54,724 nucleotides of DNA from JAITWN01 sp050486285. Lineage in GTDB: Bacteria; Pseudomonadota; Gammaproteobacteria; SZUA-140. The stretch spans positions 1 through 54,724 of the forward strand of contig JBJHCZ010000021.1 of assembly GCA_050486285.1 (NCBI GenBank). The letters run 5' to 3'. Both the position numbers and the translations under genes were made by a program. Under the pieces are notes generated by a model. It worked only from the letters and a program-made list of their open reading frames with translations, was not told where the DNA came from and ran no database searches. Shown here one piece after another: positions 44,861-53,523 of the stretch (the first letter of the stretch is position 1; every line of letters begins with the position of its first letter).

Positions 44861-46198
44861 TCACAACAGGTCGGCGTTGAGCCACAGGTGACAGACGATG
44901 CTGGCGGCGTAGCCGAGCGCAATCGCCCACGACCAGCGCAGGTGGGAGAAGAAGGTATAGACCCCGCGCGCCTGTCCCATCAGCGCAACGCCGGCGGCCG
45001 AGCCGATCGACAGCAGTGAGCCGCCGACGCCGGCAGTCAGCGTCACCAGCAGCCACTGCCCGTGGCTCATCTCCGGATTCATCGTCAGTACCGCGAACAT
45101 CACCGGGATGTTGTCGATCACCGCGGACATCACCCCGATCATGATGTTGGCGACGGTCGGCCCGAGCCCGCCGTAGATGGCCGTCGACATCATCGACAGG
45201 TAACCGATCAGTCCGAGCCCGCCGACGCACAGGATCACCCCGTAGAAGAACATCAGCGTGTCCCATTCCGCCCGTTTCATGCTCTTGAAGATATCGAAGG
45301 GCTTGTGATTGCCGACCTCCATCGCGGTCTCCTCGGGACCGCCGATGTGCGGCGGCTGACCCAGCTCGTTGCGGCGCAGGCGATAACCGTAGAGCTTGAG
45401 CAGGCCGAGCCCGGTCATCATGCCGACGAAGGGCGGCAGGTGCAGGTAGCTGTGCATCGCAACGGTCATCGCGATCGTGAACAGGAACAGCGCAATGACG
45501 ACGAAGCCGCCCGGCTTGACGCGCGTCATTTCGGACTCGGCGGCCGGCGGCTGGCGGGGGATCGCGAAGGACATGATCGCCGCCGGCACCACCCAGTTGA
45601 CCAGCGACGGCAGGAACAGCCGGAAGAATTCCTGGAACTCGATCACGCCGCGCTGCCACACCATCAGCGTCGTGATGTCGCCGAACGGGCTGAAGGCGCC
45701 GCCGGCATTGGCGGCGACGACGATATTGATGCAGCCGATCGTCGTGAAGGTGCGATGGCCGGCGCCGACCGCGATGACGACCGCGGCCATGACCAGCGCG
45801 GTGGTCAGGTTGTCGGCGACCGGTGAGATCATGAAGGCAAGCAGGCCGGTGATCCAGAAGATCGTCCGCAAGGACCAGCCCGAGGCGACCAGCCGGCTGC
45901 GCAGCGCGCGGAACAGGTTGCGCTCGCTCATCGTATTGATGTAGGTCATCGCGGCGAGCAGGAACAGAAGCAGTTCGGCATATTCCAGCAAGTGGTGGCG
46001 GATCGCCACGGGCACCGTCTCGCGGTCATCGTGCATGGCGTAGACGATCGCGATCAGCAGCCAGATCAGGCCGGCGGCGAGCACCACCGGCTTCGACTTG
46101 CGCAGGTGGATGAATTCTTCAAGGATGACGACGCAGTAGGCGACCGCGAAGATCGCCAGGCAGGCCAGGCCTACCCAGTGATGCGTGAGGTCGGGCAC
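44861..46198 (-). CDS. nhaD: NhaD-type sodium:proton antiporter
   Basis: NhaD antiporters expel Na+ in exchange for H+, mostly at alkaline pH. The 445-residue protein has about 11-12 hydrophobic helices and the family regions FMISPVADNLTTALVMAAVV and NIVVAANAGGAFSPFGDITT, with acidic and polar residues in the membrane that likely carry ions. It is transcribed toward the flagellar locus, ends 19 bases after DUF2802, and starts 15 bases after the stop of the REC-GGDEF-EAL gene, so those two may be co-transcribed. Confidence 0.88.
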   Translation of the reverse strand: MPDLTHHWVGLACLAIFAVAYCVVILEEFIHLRKSKPVVLAAGLIWLLIAIVYAMHDDRETVPVAIRHHLLEYAELLLFLLAAMTYINTMSERNLFRALRSRLVASGWSLRTIFWITGLLAFMISPVADNLTTALVMAAVVIAVGAGHRTFTTIGCINIVVAANAGGAFSPFGDITTLMVWQRGVIEFQEFFRLFLPSLVNWVVPAAIMSFAIPRQPPAAESEMTRVKPGGFVVIALFLFTIAMTVAMHSYLHLPPFVGMMTGLGLLKLYGYRLRRNELGQPPHIGGPEETAMEVGNHKPFDIFKSMKRAEWDTLMFFYGVILCVGGLGLIGYLSMMSTAIYGGLGPTVANIMIGVMSAVIDNIPVMFAVLTMNPEMSHGQWLLVTLTAGVGGSLLSIGSAAGVALMGQARGVYTFFSHLRWSWAIALGYAASIVCHLWLNADLL

Positions 46199-46213
46199 GA
46201 CACCCGTTGCATG

Positions 46214-48073
46214 TCAGGTCTCCGGGATTCCGGCGAGCGGCTTGCCGATGTAATTGCCCTGCGCGTAGTCGACGCCGTACTCCCTGAGCAGCGCCAGGGT
46301 CTCCGCATTCTCGACGAATTCCGCGACGATCAGCTTGTCGAGTGCGCGGCCGACCTCGATCATCGACCTGACCAGGCGCTGGTCGATCGGGTCGTTGAGC
46401 AGGTTGTTGATGAAGCTGCCGTCGATCTTGAGAAAGTCGACGGGGAACTGCTTGAGGTAATTGAACGAACTGAAGCCGGTACCGAAGTCGTCGAGCGCGA
46501 AGCGGCAGCCGAACTCGCGCAGGCGGCAGATCATCGTCCGGGTCTGCTCATAATTCTCGACCGCGGCAGTCTCCGTGATCTCGAAGGTGATGCGCGCGGG
46601 ATCGACGCCGGACGTCGTCAGCCGGTCGCGCACCAGCGTCAGCAGCGCCGGGTTGCGGAAGGCATAGATTGAAAGGTTGACGTTGATGTCGATCTTGCTG
46701 TCCGGTCCGAGTTCGCGCAGGCGGTCGATCGCGTGGCCTACCGACCACAGGTCGATGTCATGGATCAGACCCATGCGCTCGGCGACCGGGATGAACTGGT
46801 CCGGGCTGATCAGCTTGCCGGCGCCGTCGACCATGCGGATCAGCGCCTCGTAGCCGACCACGCGTCCGCCGGCGAGTTCGATGACCGGCTGAAACAGCAT
46901 GCGAAAGCTGTCGCCGGCGAGCGCCTCGCGTATCCTCGGCACCCAATCGGCGGCATCGTGGAGCAGGCTGTTGCGCAGATCCTGTTCATTGAAGCAGTGG
47001 ACGAGGTTGCGACCGCGCGACTTGGCCTCGAAACAGGCCTGCGCCGACCGCGCCAGCGCCTCGCTGGCCGAGTATCCGCTCTCCGGCGGGATCACCAGCA
47101 CGCCGAGGCTGGCGCTGACCTGGTATTCCCGGTCTTCAGTGCGAAAGCGGAAGGCGTCGATCTGCCTGCGCAATCCCTCGGCGATCCCCATCGCCGCGTT
47201 CTCATCGGCGTCCCCGACCAGCACCGCGTATTCGTCCGAACTGATGCGCGCGAGCAGGTGTCCCTGGTGCAGTTGCGCGCGCAGGATGTTTGCGATGTTC
47301 ATCAGCAGGCGATCGCCGGCGGCGTGGCCTTCGAGGTCGTTGATGATCTTGAACTGGTCGAGGTCGATATAGATCAGCGCGGCGATCCTGAGTTCCTTGC
47401 GCAGCGCGGGGAGCGTCGCTTCCAGCAGCTGTTCGAGCCGCCTGCGGTTCGGCAACCCGGTCAGGTCATCGTGCGAGACCATGTACTGCAATCGGGCCTC
47501 CATGACCTTGCGCTCGGCGAGCTCGGCCTCGAGTTCGTTCTCGTGGCGGCGACGGACGTCGCGCTCGCGCTTGAGCAGCAGCGCCGAGATCACGCGCGGG
47601 ATCAGCTCGAAGCCGTGGATCGGCCGGAACAGCAGGTCCGTCGCGCCGGCCTCGAGGGCCTCGGCGAGGATGTCGTCCTGCCAGCCGGCCTGCAGGCGGA
47701 TCGCGATGATCGGGATCTCGCGCCAGGGACGGCGGCCATGGATCATGCGGCACAGCCGGTAGCCGCCGAGGTTCGGCGCGTTGACGTCGAGCAGGATCAG
47801 GTCGATGCCGTTGTCGTCATGGCCGCCATGGCGCTCGAGCAGTTCGAGCGCGATCTGCTCGTTCCGGGCGATGTGAATACGCGTGAAGCCGCCGGCCTCG
47901 AGCATCGACGCGATCGAGGCGCTGCCGGCGAGCGCCTCGTCGAGCACGAGTATCCCCATGCGGCGCAGATCATCGAGGCGGACCACGGCCCGCGGCGGGT
48001 CAGGTCGACGAGCCTCGCTGCGCGAGGCTTCCGGGGGGCTGCTGTTCGGATCAGGGGTGCGGGCGGCGGCCAT
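46214..48073 (-). CDS. Receiver-GGDEF-EAL protein, probable c-di-GMP phosphodiesterase
   Basis: The 619-residue protein has a receiver (about residues 38-160), a coiled linker, a GGDEF domain (about 200-360) and an EAL domain (about 375-610). In the GGDEF domain the signature reads SSDEY (278-282), so cyclase activity is unlikely. The EAL domain keeps its catalytic residues: EALIR from Glu-409, the NVN, EITE, DDFGTG and KIDGSF motifs, and QGNYIG. The receiver has Asp-96, but Arg replaces the conserved Lys (FRPI). The start is uncertain; a Met at residue 39 begins the receiver. Confidence 0.88.
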   Translation of the reverse strand: MAAARTPDPNSSPPEASRSEARRPDPPRAVVRLDDLRRMGILVLDEALAGSASIASMLEAGGFTRIHIARNEQIALELLERHGGHDDNGIDLILLDVNAPNLGGYRLCRMIHGRRPWREIPIIAIRLQAGWQDDILAEALEAGATDLLFRPIHGFELIPRVISALLLKRERDVRRRHENELEAELAERKVMEARLQYMVSHDDLTGLPNRRRLEQLLEATLPALRKELRIAALIYIDLDQFKIINDLEGHAAGDRLLMNIANILRAQLHQGHLLARISSDEYAVLVGDADENAAMGIAEGLRRQIDAFRFRTEDREYQVSASLGVLVIPPESGYSASEALARSAQACFEAKSRGRNLVHCFNEQDLRNSLLHDAADWVPRIREALAGDSFRMLFQPVIELAGGRVVGYEALIRMVDGAGKLISPDQFIPVAERMGLIHDIDLWSVGHAIDRLRELGPDSKIDINVNLSIYAFRNPALLTLVRDRLTTSGVDPARITFEITETAAVENYEQTRTMICRLREFGCRFALDDFGTGFSSFNYLKQFPVDFLKIDGSFINNLLNDPIDQRLVRSMIEVGRALDKLIVAEFVENAETLALLREYGVDYAQGNYIGKPLAGIPET

Positions 48074-48119
48074 CGGGGGTGTGGTCGTCTGCGGGATAAA
48101 CCGGTTTTATGATTATTGT

Positions 48120-48135
48120 TGGCATCGGTCCTGCA
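48120..48135 (+). promoter_or_regulatory. Candidate sigma54 promoter before the pentapeptide gene
   Basis: TGGCATC-GGTC-CTGCA has an excellent -24 element, correct spacing and GC at -12, with one mismatch (CTGCA for TTGCA). The start would be near 48147, 85-133 bases before the pentapeptide gene, depending on its start codon. Confidence 0.5.
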
Positions 48136-48279
48136 TATATATGGTATGTGACCGTCATGCATCTGCCCGCGGGGCGGATGGCCACGCCCCATTAACCCTG
48201 AGACGCATTATATGCCATTTGCCGATCTCAAGTGCAGACACCAGAGGGGCCGGTTCGCAAGCCGAACCGGCTGAACCCG

Positions 48280-49191
48280 ATGTCGCAAGGTCAGGCGCAA
48301 CCGCCGTCCCACTGGTATACCCGGCGCGGGACCGTCGTGCAGGGGCCGTTTCCGGCCGGTCTGATCCGCCGGTATGTCATCCTCGGTCGCATCCGCGCCG
48401 ATGACGAACTGAGCCGCGACCTCGAGACCTGGACGCCACTCGCCGGCTTGCCCGACCTGATCCCCGATTTCGTCAAGGCGGCCGAGGACGATCCGCAGAT
48501 GCAGCGCCGGCTGCTCGCCGCCCGGCGCTGGGAAGACGAGCGCCGTCACCAGGAACGCCGCGGGGAAGATGACGAGCTTCAGCAAGACCGTCGCCGGAGC
48601 GAGGCCGACCGGCGCCAGGCCGCCGCGGCCGCGACGCCGAGACGAGCGATCGCGGGTGGCGAGGCCGCGACTGCGGTAACAGCAGGACATCGCCGGCTGA
48701 TCATCGGCGGTCTGATCGCGGTGTTCATCGCAACGGTCACGGCGATGATACTGTTGCGACCGGACGGCCCCGAACGCGGCGCCGACTGTCGCCAGGCGCC
48801 GGCGCCCGGCATCGACTGGCGCAATTGCGCGATGGAAGGACGCAACCTGGGCGCCGCCGATCTGCGCGGCGCGCAGATGAGCAACATGGCGCTCGACGGC
48901 GCGAATCTCGGCAGCGCGCGTCTGTCCGGCGCCGACCTGTCGTTCAGCAATCTCGGCCTCGCGAGCCTGCGCGCCGCGGACCTTTCGGGGGTGCGGCTGA
49001 TGGGTGCGAGTCTGCGCGGCGGCGATCTGACCGGCGCGGTCTTCACCGATGCCGACCTGTCCTATGCCGATCTGCGCAATGCCCGGATCGAGGGCGCGCG
49101 CTTTACCGGCGCGCGCTTCGACAATGCGGTCTGGGTGGACGGGAGCGAGTGCCTGCCGGGGTCGGTGGGGGGGTGTTTTACGGCGGAGTAG
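48280..49191 (+). CDS. GYF-like/pentapeptide-repeat membrane protein
   Basis: The 303-residue protein has an N-terminal domain (residues 10-60) with WYTRRGTVVQGPF and GRIRADDELSRD, which resembles GYF_2/DUF4339 domains. A highly charged Arg/Glu/Gln linker follows, then one transmembrane helix (about 140-158). The exported C part has pentapeptide repeats from about residue 190 (NLGAADLRGAQMSNMALDGA and on) and a Cys pair near the end. I start at the ATG at 48280; a GTG at 48232 is in frame, and neither has a clear ribosome site. The function is unknown. Confidence 0.75.
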   Translation: MSQGQAQPPSHWYTRRGTVVQGPFPAGLIRRYVILGRIRADDELSRDLETWTPLAGLPDLIPDFVKAAEDDPQMQRRLLAARRWEDERRHQERRGEDDELQQDRRRSEADRRQAAAAATPRRAIAGGEAATAVTAGHRRLIIGGLIAVFIATVTAMILLRPDGPERGADCRQAPAPGIDWRNCAMEGRNLGAADLRGAQMSNMALDGANLGSARLSGADLSFSNLGLASLRAADLSGVRLMGASLRGGDLTGAVFTDADLSYADLRNARIEGARFTGARFDNAVWVDGSECLPGSVGGCFTAE

Positions 49192-49212
49192 GTGGGCGGG
49201 GTCATATCGTGC

Positions 49213-49350
49213 CAGGCGGTTGAAAAAGCCCGGCGCGGTTTGCTCCGCGAATGGCTCGCCTCGCTGCCGCTGCGCGGCGCCCTTCGGGCTCCGGCGAGGC
49301 TGCGCTTGACTTCGCTGCGCAAACCGCGCCGGGCTTTTTTCAACCGCCTG
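49213..49350. repeat. Hairpin element B1 (about 30-bp arms, conserved core)
   Basis: Left arm 49213-49241 and right arm 49321-49350 are inverted copies, differing only by one extra T in a T run; pairing continues a few bases inward. The arms begin CAGGCGGTTGAAAAAGCCC. The core (49242-49320) recurs inverted in B2 with only two or three differences. The right arm has a T6 tract, so it could act as a bidirectional terminator between the convergent genes on both sides. The right arm ends exactly where the next gene's stop codon begins. Confidence 0.9.
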
Positions 49351-50931
49351 CTAGATCATCGGTCTCCTTGCTCGGGCGGCGATGCGGGCGGCGAGGGTGG
49401 TCGGGTCCGGCGGGTCGGCAGTATCGATCGAGAGCGCGTGCACGGCTTCCTCCGCGGTCAGCGGTTCCTGATTCCGCAGTTGCAGCGCCAGGACTTCGAG
49501 GCCGGCTTCCGAGGCATCCCTGGACTCCGCCGCGCGGCTCGAGATCCGCGCGCGCAACACCTCTACGGGCGCGATGTAATCGAGGATCACAAACGGCACG
49601 CCGAGTTCGCGCGCGAGCGCGTGAAAGCGTTCGCGTTGCGCCTGTTCGAGGAAGGTCGCGTCGACGATCGCGGAATAGCCGGCAGACACGATCGCGGCGG
49701 CGCATTCGGCGAGGCGCTGGTAGGTCCTGCGGCTGCTGTCAGGGTCATAGAGGCCGCCGCCCGGCGCCGAGCCGCTGCGCGCGTCCGGCGCGAGTCCGTG
49801 CAGGCGCTTGCGCTCGACGTCGGAGCGCACACGCAGGGCGCGGCACGGGATGCGCAGGCCGTCGCTCTGCATGGTCTTGCCCGAGCCGGACAGGCCGTGC
49901 GTGATCATCAGCATGGGGCGGCGCTCGCGGGTGAAGTCTTCGGCGAGGGCGAGGTGCGTTCGCATCGAGGCGAGCAGGGCCTCGCGCCCGGCGCCGTCCT
50001 CGTGCTGGCCGGCCTGAATCGCCGCGACCTTCGCCCTGACCATCGCGCGATAGACCAGGTAGTAGCGCAGGCAGTCGAGGCCGGACCAGTCGCCCGTTGC
50101 CTGCAGCCAGTCATCCAGACACCCCAGCGCGAGGTCGGCCCGGCGATGGACCTCGAGGTCCATCAGCAGGAACGCGATCTCGCAGATCACGTCGGTCCAG
50201 CGCAGCGCGGGGCTGAACTCGAGACAGTCGAAGGGAATCGCGCGGCCGTCGACCCGCGCGATATTGCCGAGGTGCAGGTCGCCGTGGCACTCGCGGACAT
50301 GGCCGTCGCGCCGGCGCTGTTCGAAGCGCGGCGTGAGGGCCTCGTGCTCGTCGAGGCTCCAGGCGCGCAGCTGCCGGAGCAGCGCGATGTCTTCGGGCGA
50401 CGGGTCCAGCGCGATGATCTGGTCGAAGTTCTCGATCACCGGTTGCAGGATGGCGTCGGGATCGCCCCAGCGCGTGCCCGCGCCGGCGCGCGCCGCGTGC
50501 GCGTGGAAGTCGGCCAGGTCGGCCGCCAGTTGCGACAGGCAGCCGGCGTCGAGGCGGCCGTCCGCGATCAGGCGATCGAGCTGCTGCGACGGATCGAATT
50601 CGCGCATGCGTACCGCGTATTCGATCGCGGGCCCCGCGCCGTTGATCGCCGGCGCATCCGCGCTGCCGGTGATCGCGACGACGTCGCGATAGAGCGACGG
50701 CGCCAGCCGGCGGTTGAGTCGCAGCTCCTCCTCGCAGAAATGCCGGCGCAGCGCCAGCGTCGAGAAGTCGAGAAAGCCGAGGTCGACCGGTTTCTTGATC
50801 TTGTACGCGAACGTTCCGGTCAGCAGCACCCAGGAGGCATGCGTCTCGGCGATCGTGAAGCCGCTCACCGGGTGATCGTAGAGCAGCGGATCCATCAGTG
50901 CACGGATCAGCGCGGGCGGGGGTGCGTTCAT
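49351..50931 (-). CDS. Phosphotransferase-like/P-loop kinase fusion protein
   Basis: The 526-residue protein joins two domains. The N part (about residues 1-320) is aminoglycoside-phosphotransferase-like, with the catalytic loop HGDLHLGN starting at His-216 and a following FDCLEF in the metal-binding position. The C part (about 340-510) is a small-molecule-kinase-like P-loop domain with Walker A GLSGSGKT at 346-353. Such two-domain proteins are widespread and their substrate is unknown. I use the Met at 50931. The stop codon adjoins repeat B1. Confidence 0.85.
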   Translation of the reverse strand: MNAPPPALIRALMDPLLYDHPVSGFTIAETHASWVLLTGTFAYKIKKPVDLGFLDFSTLALRRHFCEEELRLNRRLAPSLYRDVVAITGSADAPAINGAGPAIEYAVRMREFDPSQQLDRLIADGRLDAGCLSQLAADLADFHAHAARAGAGTRWGDPDAILQPVIENFDQIIALDPSPEDIALLRQLRAWSLDEHEALTPRFEQRRRDGHVRECHGDLHLGNIARVDGRAIPFDCLEFSPALRWTDVICEIAFLLMDLEVHRRADLALGCLDDWLQATGDWSGLDCLRYYLVYRAMVRAKVAAIQAGQHEDGAGREALLASMRTHLALAEDFTRERRPMLMITHGLSGSGKTMQSDGLRIPCRALRVRSDVERKRLHGLAPDARSGSAPGGGLYDPDSSRRTYQRLAECAAAIVSAGYSAIVDATFLEQAQRERFHALARELGVPFVILDYIAPVEVLRARISSRAAESRDASEAGLEVLALQLRNQEPLTAEEAVHALSIDTADPPDPTTLAARIAARARRPMI

Positions 50932-51053
50932 GTCTTCATTGTCCTGCGGTGAGCGGGCAGGGACAAGCGTCATCAGGCAACCCGCTGCGCCCGACCCGCA
51001 GCGGCCGTAATTGATGCTAGAATCCAGCAAGGCGATTTCCACGGGGCGGGGAG

Positions 51054-51569
51054 ATGAGCAGCGTCTATTCGGTCGACAAGCTGATCGCGCAGGCCCGGTT
51101 GCTGGCGACGGAGTATCGCCGCGCGACCGGCCGGCCGCTGGCCGGCATCAGCGGCGAGATCAGCCAGTACGACGCCGCCCGTCTGCTCGATCTCGAGCTG
51201 CGGCCGGGCGAGAACGCCGGCTATGACGCGATCGGGCGCGGCGCCCGCGCGGGCCGGCGCATCCAGATCAAGGCGCGGGCGATCTTCGATCAGAGCAAGT
51301 CCGGCCAGCGTATCGGACAGATCAAGATCGACCAGGACTGGGACAGCGTGGTACTCGTGCTGATGGACGAGGCCTTCGAGCCGTTCGAGATCTACGAGGC
51401 CGAGCGCGCGGATCTCGTCGAGGCGCTGTCCGAAAATTCGGGGGGCGCCCGCAGCAAGCGGGGCGCGATGTCGGTTGCGCGCTTCAAGGCGATCGGACGC
51501 CTGGTCTGGACCCGGGAACATGGCATCGAAGACGACGACGGCATCTGGGACAACCAGGCAGGCGGCTGA
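51054..51569 (+). CDS. Conserved protein, possible PD-(D/E)XK-like fold
   Basis: I do not recognise a named function for this 171-residue protein. It has an N-terminal helix, then GYDAIG (Asp-58), twelve residues on QIK (71-73), and a hydrophobic strand SVVLVLMDE (about residues 100-108). A D-x(12)-Q-x-K arrangement after a conserved Glu-bearing helix (GEISQYDAARLL) resembles the active site of restriction-endonuclease-fold proteins. That is inference only. It overlaps the following helicase start by 50 bases, so the two are likely co-transcribed. Confidence 0.7.
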   Translation: MSSVYSVDKLIAQARLLATEYRRATGRPLAGISGEISQYDAARLLDLELRPGENAGYDAIGRGARAGRRIQIKARAIFDQSKSGQRIGQIKIDQDWDSVVLVLMDEAFEPFEIYEAERADLVEALSENSGGARSKRGAMSVARFKAIGRLVWTREHGIEDDDGIWDNQAGG

Positions 51570-53523
51570 CGCCGCATTGCTCGCCGGCGATCCGGCGGCA
51601 TTGCTCGGACCCGACGGACCGATCGCGCGCGCGCTGCCGGGCTTCTGCGCGCGGCCGCGCCAGCAGGCGATGGCCGCGCGGGTCATGGAGACGCTCGAGT
51701 CCGGCGGCGTCCTGATCTGCGAGGCCGGCACCGGCACCGGCAAGACGCTTGCCTATCTGGCCCCGGCGCTCGCCCATGGCGGCAAGGTCGTCATCTCGAC
51801 CGGCACGCGCACGCTGCAGGACCAGCTCTTCCACCGCGACCTGCCGCTGGTGCGCACGGCGCTGGCGAGTCCGGCGCGGGTCGCGATGCTGAAGGGGCGC
51901 GCGAACTATCTGTGCCTGCATCGTTTCGAGGAGGCCGAGCGCGCGGCCGGCAGCGGCGGCATGGCCGCCGATCCTCGGCTCGCCGAGGTCAGGGCCTGGC
52001 TGCCGCGGACCCGCAGCGGCGAGCTGTCGGAGCTGGCGTCGATCCCCGACGACGACCCCCTGCGTTTTCAGTTGACCTCGACCGCCGACAACTGCCTCAG
52101 CCAGCAGTGTCCGGCATGGTCCGACTGTCACGTCGTCAAGGCGCGCGAGCGCGCGCGGGAGGCGGACGTGCTGGTCATCAATCATCACCTGTTGTTCTCG
52201 GACATCCTGTTGCGCGACGAGGGTTACGGCGAGCTGTTGCCGGACGACGCCGCGTTCATCGTCGACGAGGCCCATCAACTGCCCGAACTGGCCTCGAGCT
52301 TTTTCGGCGTCGCGGTCGGCGGCCGCCAGTTGAGCGATCTCGCCCGCGACATCCAGCGCGCGGCGCGGGCCCTTGGCGGCGAGTTGCCGCAGCTCGAGCG
52401 GTCGGCCCTCGCGCTGGAACGACTCGGCGCCGACTTCCGCCGCGCGCTCGGCGGTGAACAGCGCCAGCTTGCGTGGCGCGAACTGGCCGGGCGCGCGGGC
52501 GTCGCCGACGCGCTGTCGGAGCTGCTGCATGCGCTCGATGAGCTGGACCCGCAACTGGAGACTGCGGCGGCGCGCGACAAGTCGCTCGACCACTGTCGCC
52601 GCCGCAACCAGACCTTGCGCGCGCGTCTGCGCCTGTTCGCCGGCGATGACGAGGGCGCGGAACCGGCGACCGACAGCATTCGCTGGGTCGAATGCACGCG
52701 GCGCTCCTTCGTGCTCAGGGTCACGCCGATGGACTTCGCCGCGACCTTCCGCGCGGCGATGGCGCGCTATGACGGCGCCTGGATCTTCACCTCGGCGACG
52801 CTCGCGGTCGGCGACGACTTCAGTCATTTCAGCAGCCGGCTCGGCGTCGACGACGCCGACACCGCGCGCTGGGACAGCCCCTTCGACTTTCAATCGAACG
52901 CGCTGCTGTATCTGCCGCCGGGCCTGCCCGATCCCGGTGCTCGCGACCATGTCGCCGCTGCGGTCGCCGCGATGCGGCCGGTGCTCGCGGCCAGCGGCGG
53001 CCGCGCCTTCGTGCTGTTCACCAGCCATCGCGCCCTGCAGCAGGCAGCGGCGTTGCTTGCCGCCGAGCCGATCGACCATCCGTTGCTGGTCCAGGGCATG
53101 TTGCCGCCGAGCGAGCTGCTGGCACGCTTTCGCGATTGCGGCAACGCAGTGCTGCTCGGCACCGGCAGCTTCTGGGAAGGCGTCGACGTACGCGGGCCGG
53201 CGCTCTCCTGCGTCATCATCGACAAGCTGCCGTTCGCGCCGCCGGACGATCCGGTGTTCCAGGCGCGCGCGGGACTGATCCGCGAGCGCGGCGGCAATCC
53301 GTTCCGCGATCACCAGCTGCCGCATGCGATCGTCGCGCTGAAACAGGGGGTCGGCCGCCTGATCCGCGCGGTCGACGATCGCGGCGTGCTGATGCTGTGC
53401 GATCCGCGCCTGACGACGCGCCCCTATGGACAGAGCTTCCTGCGCAACCTGCCGCCGATGCGCCGCGCCGCCGGGCTCGCCGACGTCGAGGCCTTCTTCC
53501 GCGAGACGGAGGCCGCGTCATGA
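51520..53523 (+). CDS. DinG/YoaA-family ATP-dependent DNA helicase
   Basis: XPD-like superfamily 2 helicases of this type unwind DNA 5'-3' and have an iron-sulfur cluster. The 667-residue protein has Walker A TGTGKT (residues 71-76), the DEAH box (249-252), and Cys-132, Cys-192, Cys-197 and Cys-203 at the places expected for 4Fe-4S binding. Motifs V/VI near the end include GTGSFWEGVDVRG and QGVGRLIR. The start at 51520 lies inside the upstream gene. The stop overlaps tsaB by four bases. YoaA rather than DinG is my guess from its tsaB neighbour. Confidence 0.92.
   Translation: MASKTTTASGTTRQAADAALLAGDPAALLGPDGPIARALPGFCARPRQQAMAARVMETLESGGVLICEAGTGTGKTLAYLAPALAHGGKVVISTGTRTLQDQLFHRDLPLVRTALASPARVAMLKGRANYLCLHRFEEAERAAGSGGMAADPRLAEVRAWLPRTRSGELSELASIPDDDPLRFQLTSTADNCLSQQCPAWSDCHVVKARERAREADVLVINHHLLFSDILLRDEGYGELLPDDAAFIVDEAHQLPELASSFFGVAVGGRQLSDLARDIQRAARALGGELPQLERSALALERLGADFRRALGGEQRQLAWRELAGRAGVADALSELLHALDELDPQLETAAARDKSLDHCRRRNQTLRARLRLFAGDDEGAEPATDSIRWVECTRRSFVLRVTPMDFAATFRAAMARYDGAWIFTSATLAVGDDFSHFSSRLGVDDADTARWDSPFDFQSNALLYLPPGLPDPGARDHVAAAVAAMRPVLAASGGRAFVLFTSHRALQQAAALLAAEPIDHPLLVQGMLPPSELLARFRDCGNAVLLGTGSFWEGVDVRGPALSCVIIDKLPFAPPDDPVFQARAGLIRERGGNPFRDHQLPHAIVALKQGVGRLIRAVDDRGVLMLCDPRLTTRPYGQSFLRNLPPMRRAAGLADVEAFFRETEAAS

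Noticed and set aside
48212..48274. Short frame MPFADLKCRHQRGRFASRTG as a separate gene
   Set aside because: It has only 20 residues, no ribosome site and no homologue I recognise; reported only as part of the unclear start of the pentapeptide gene.
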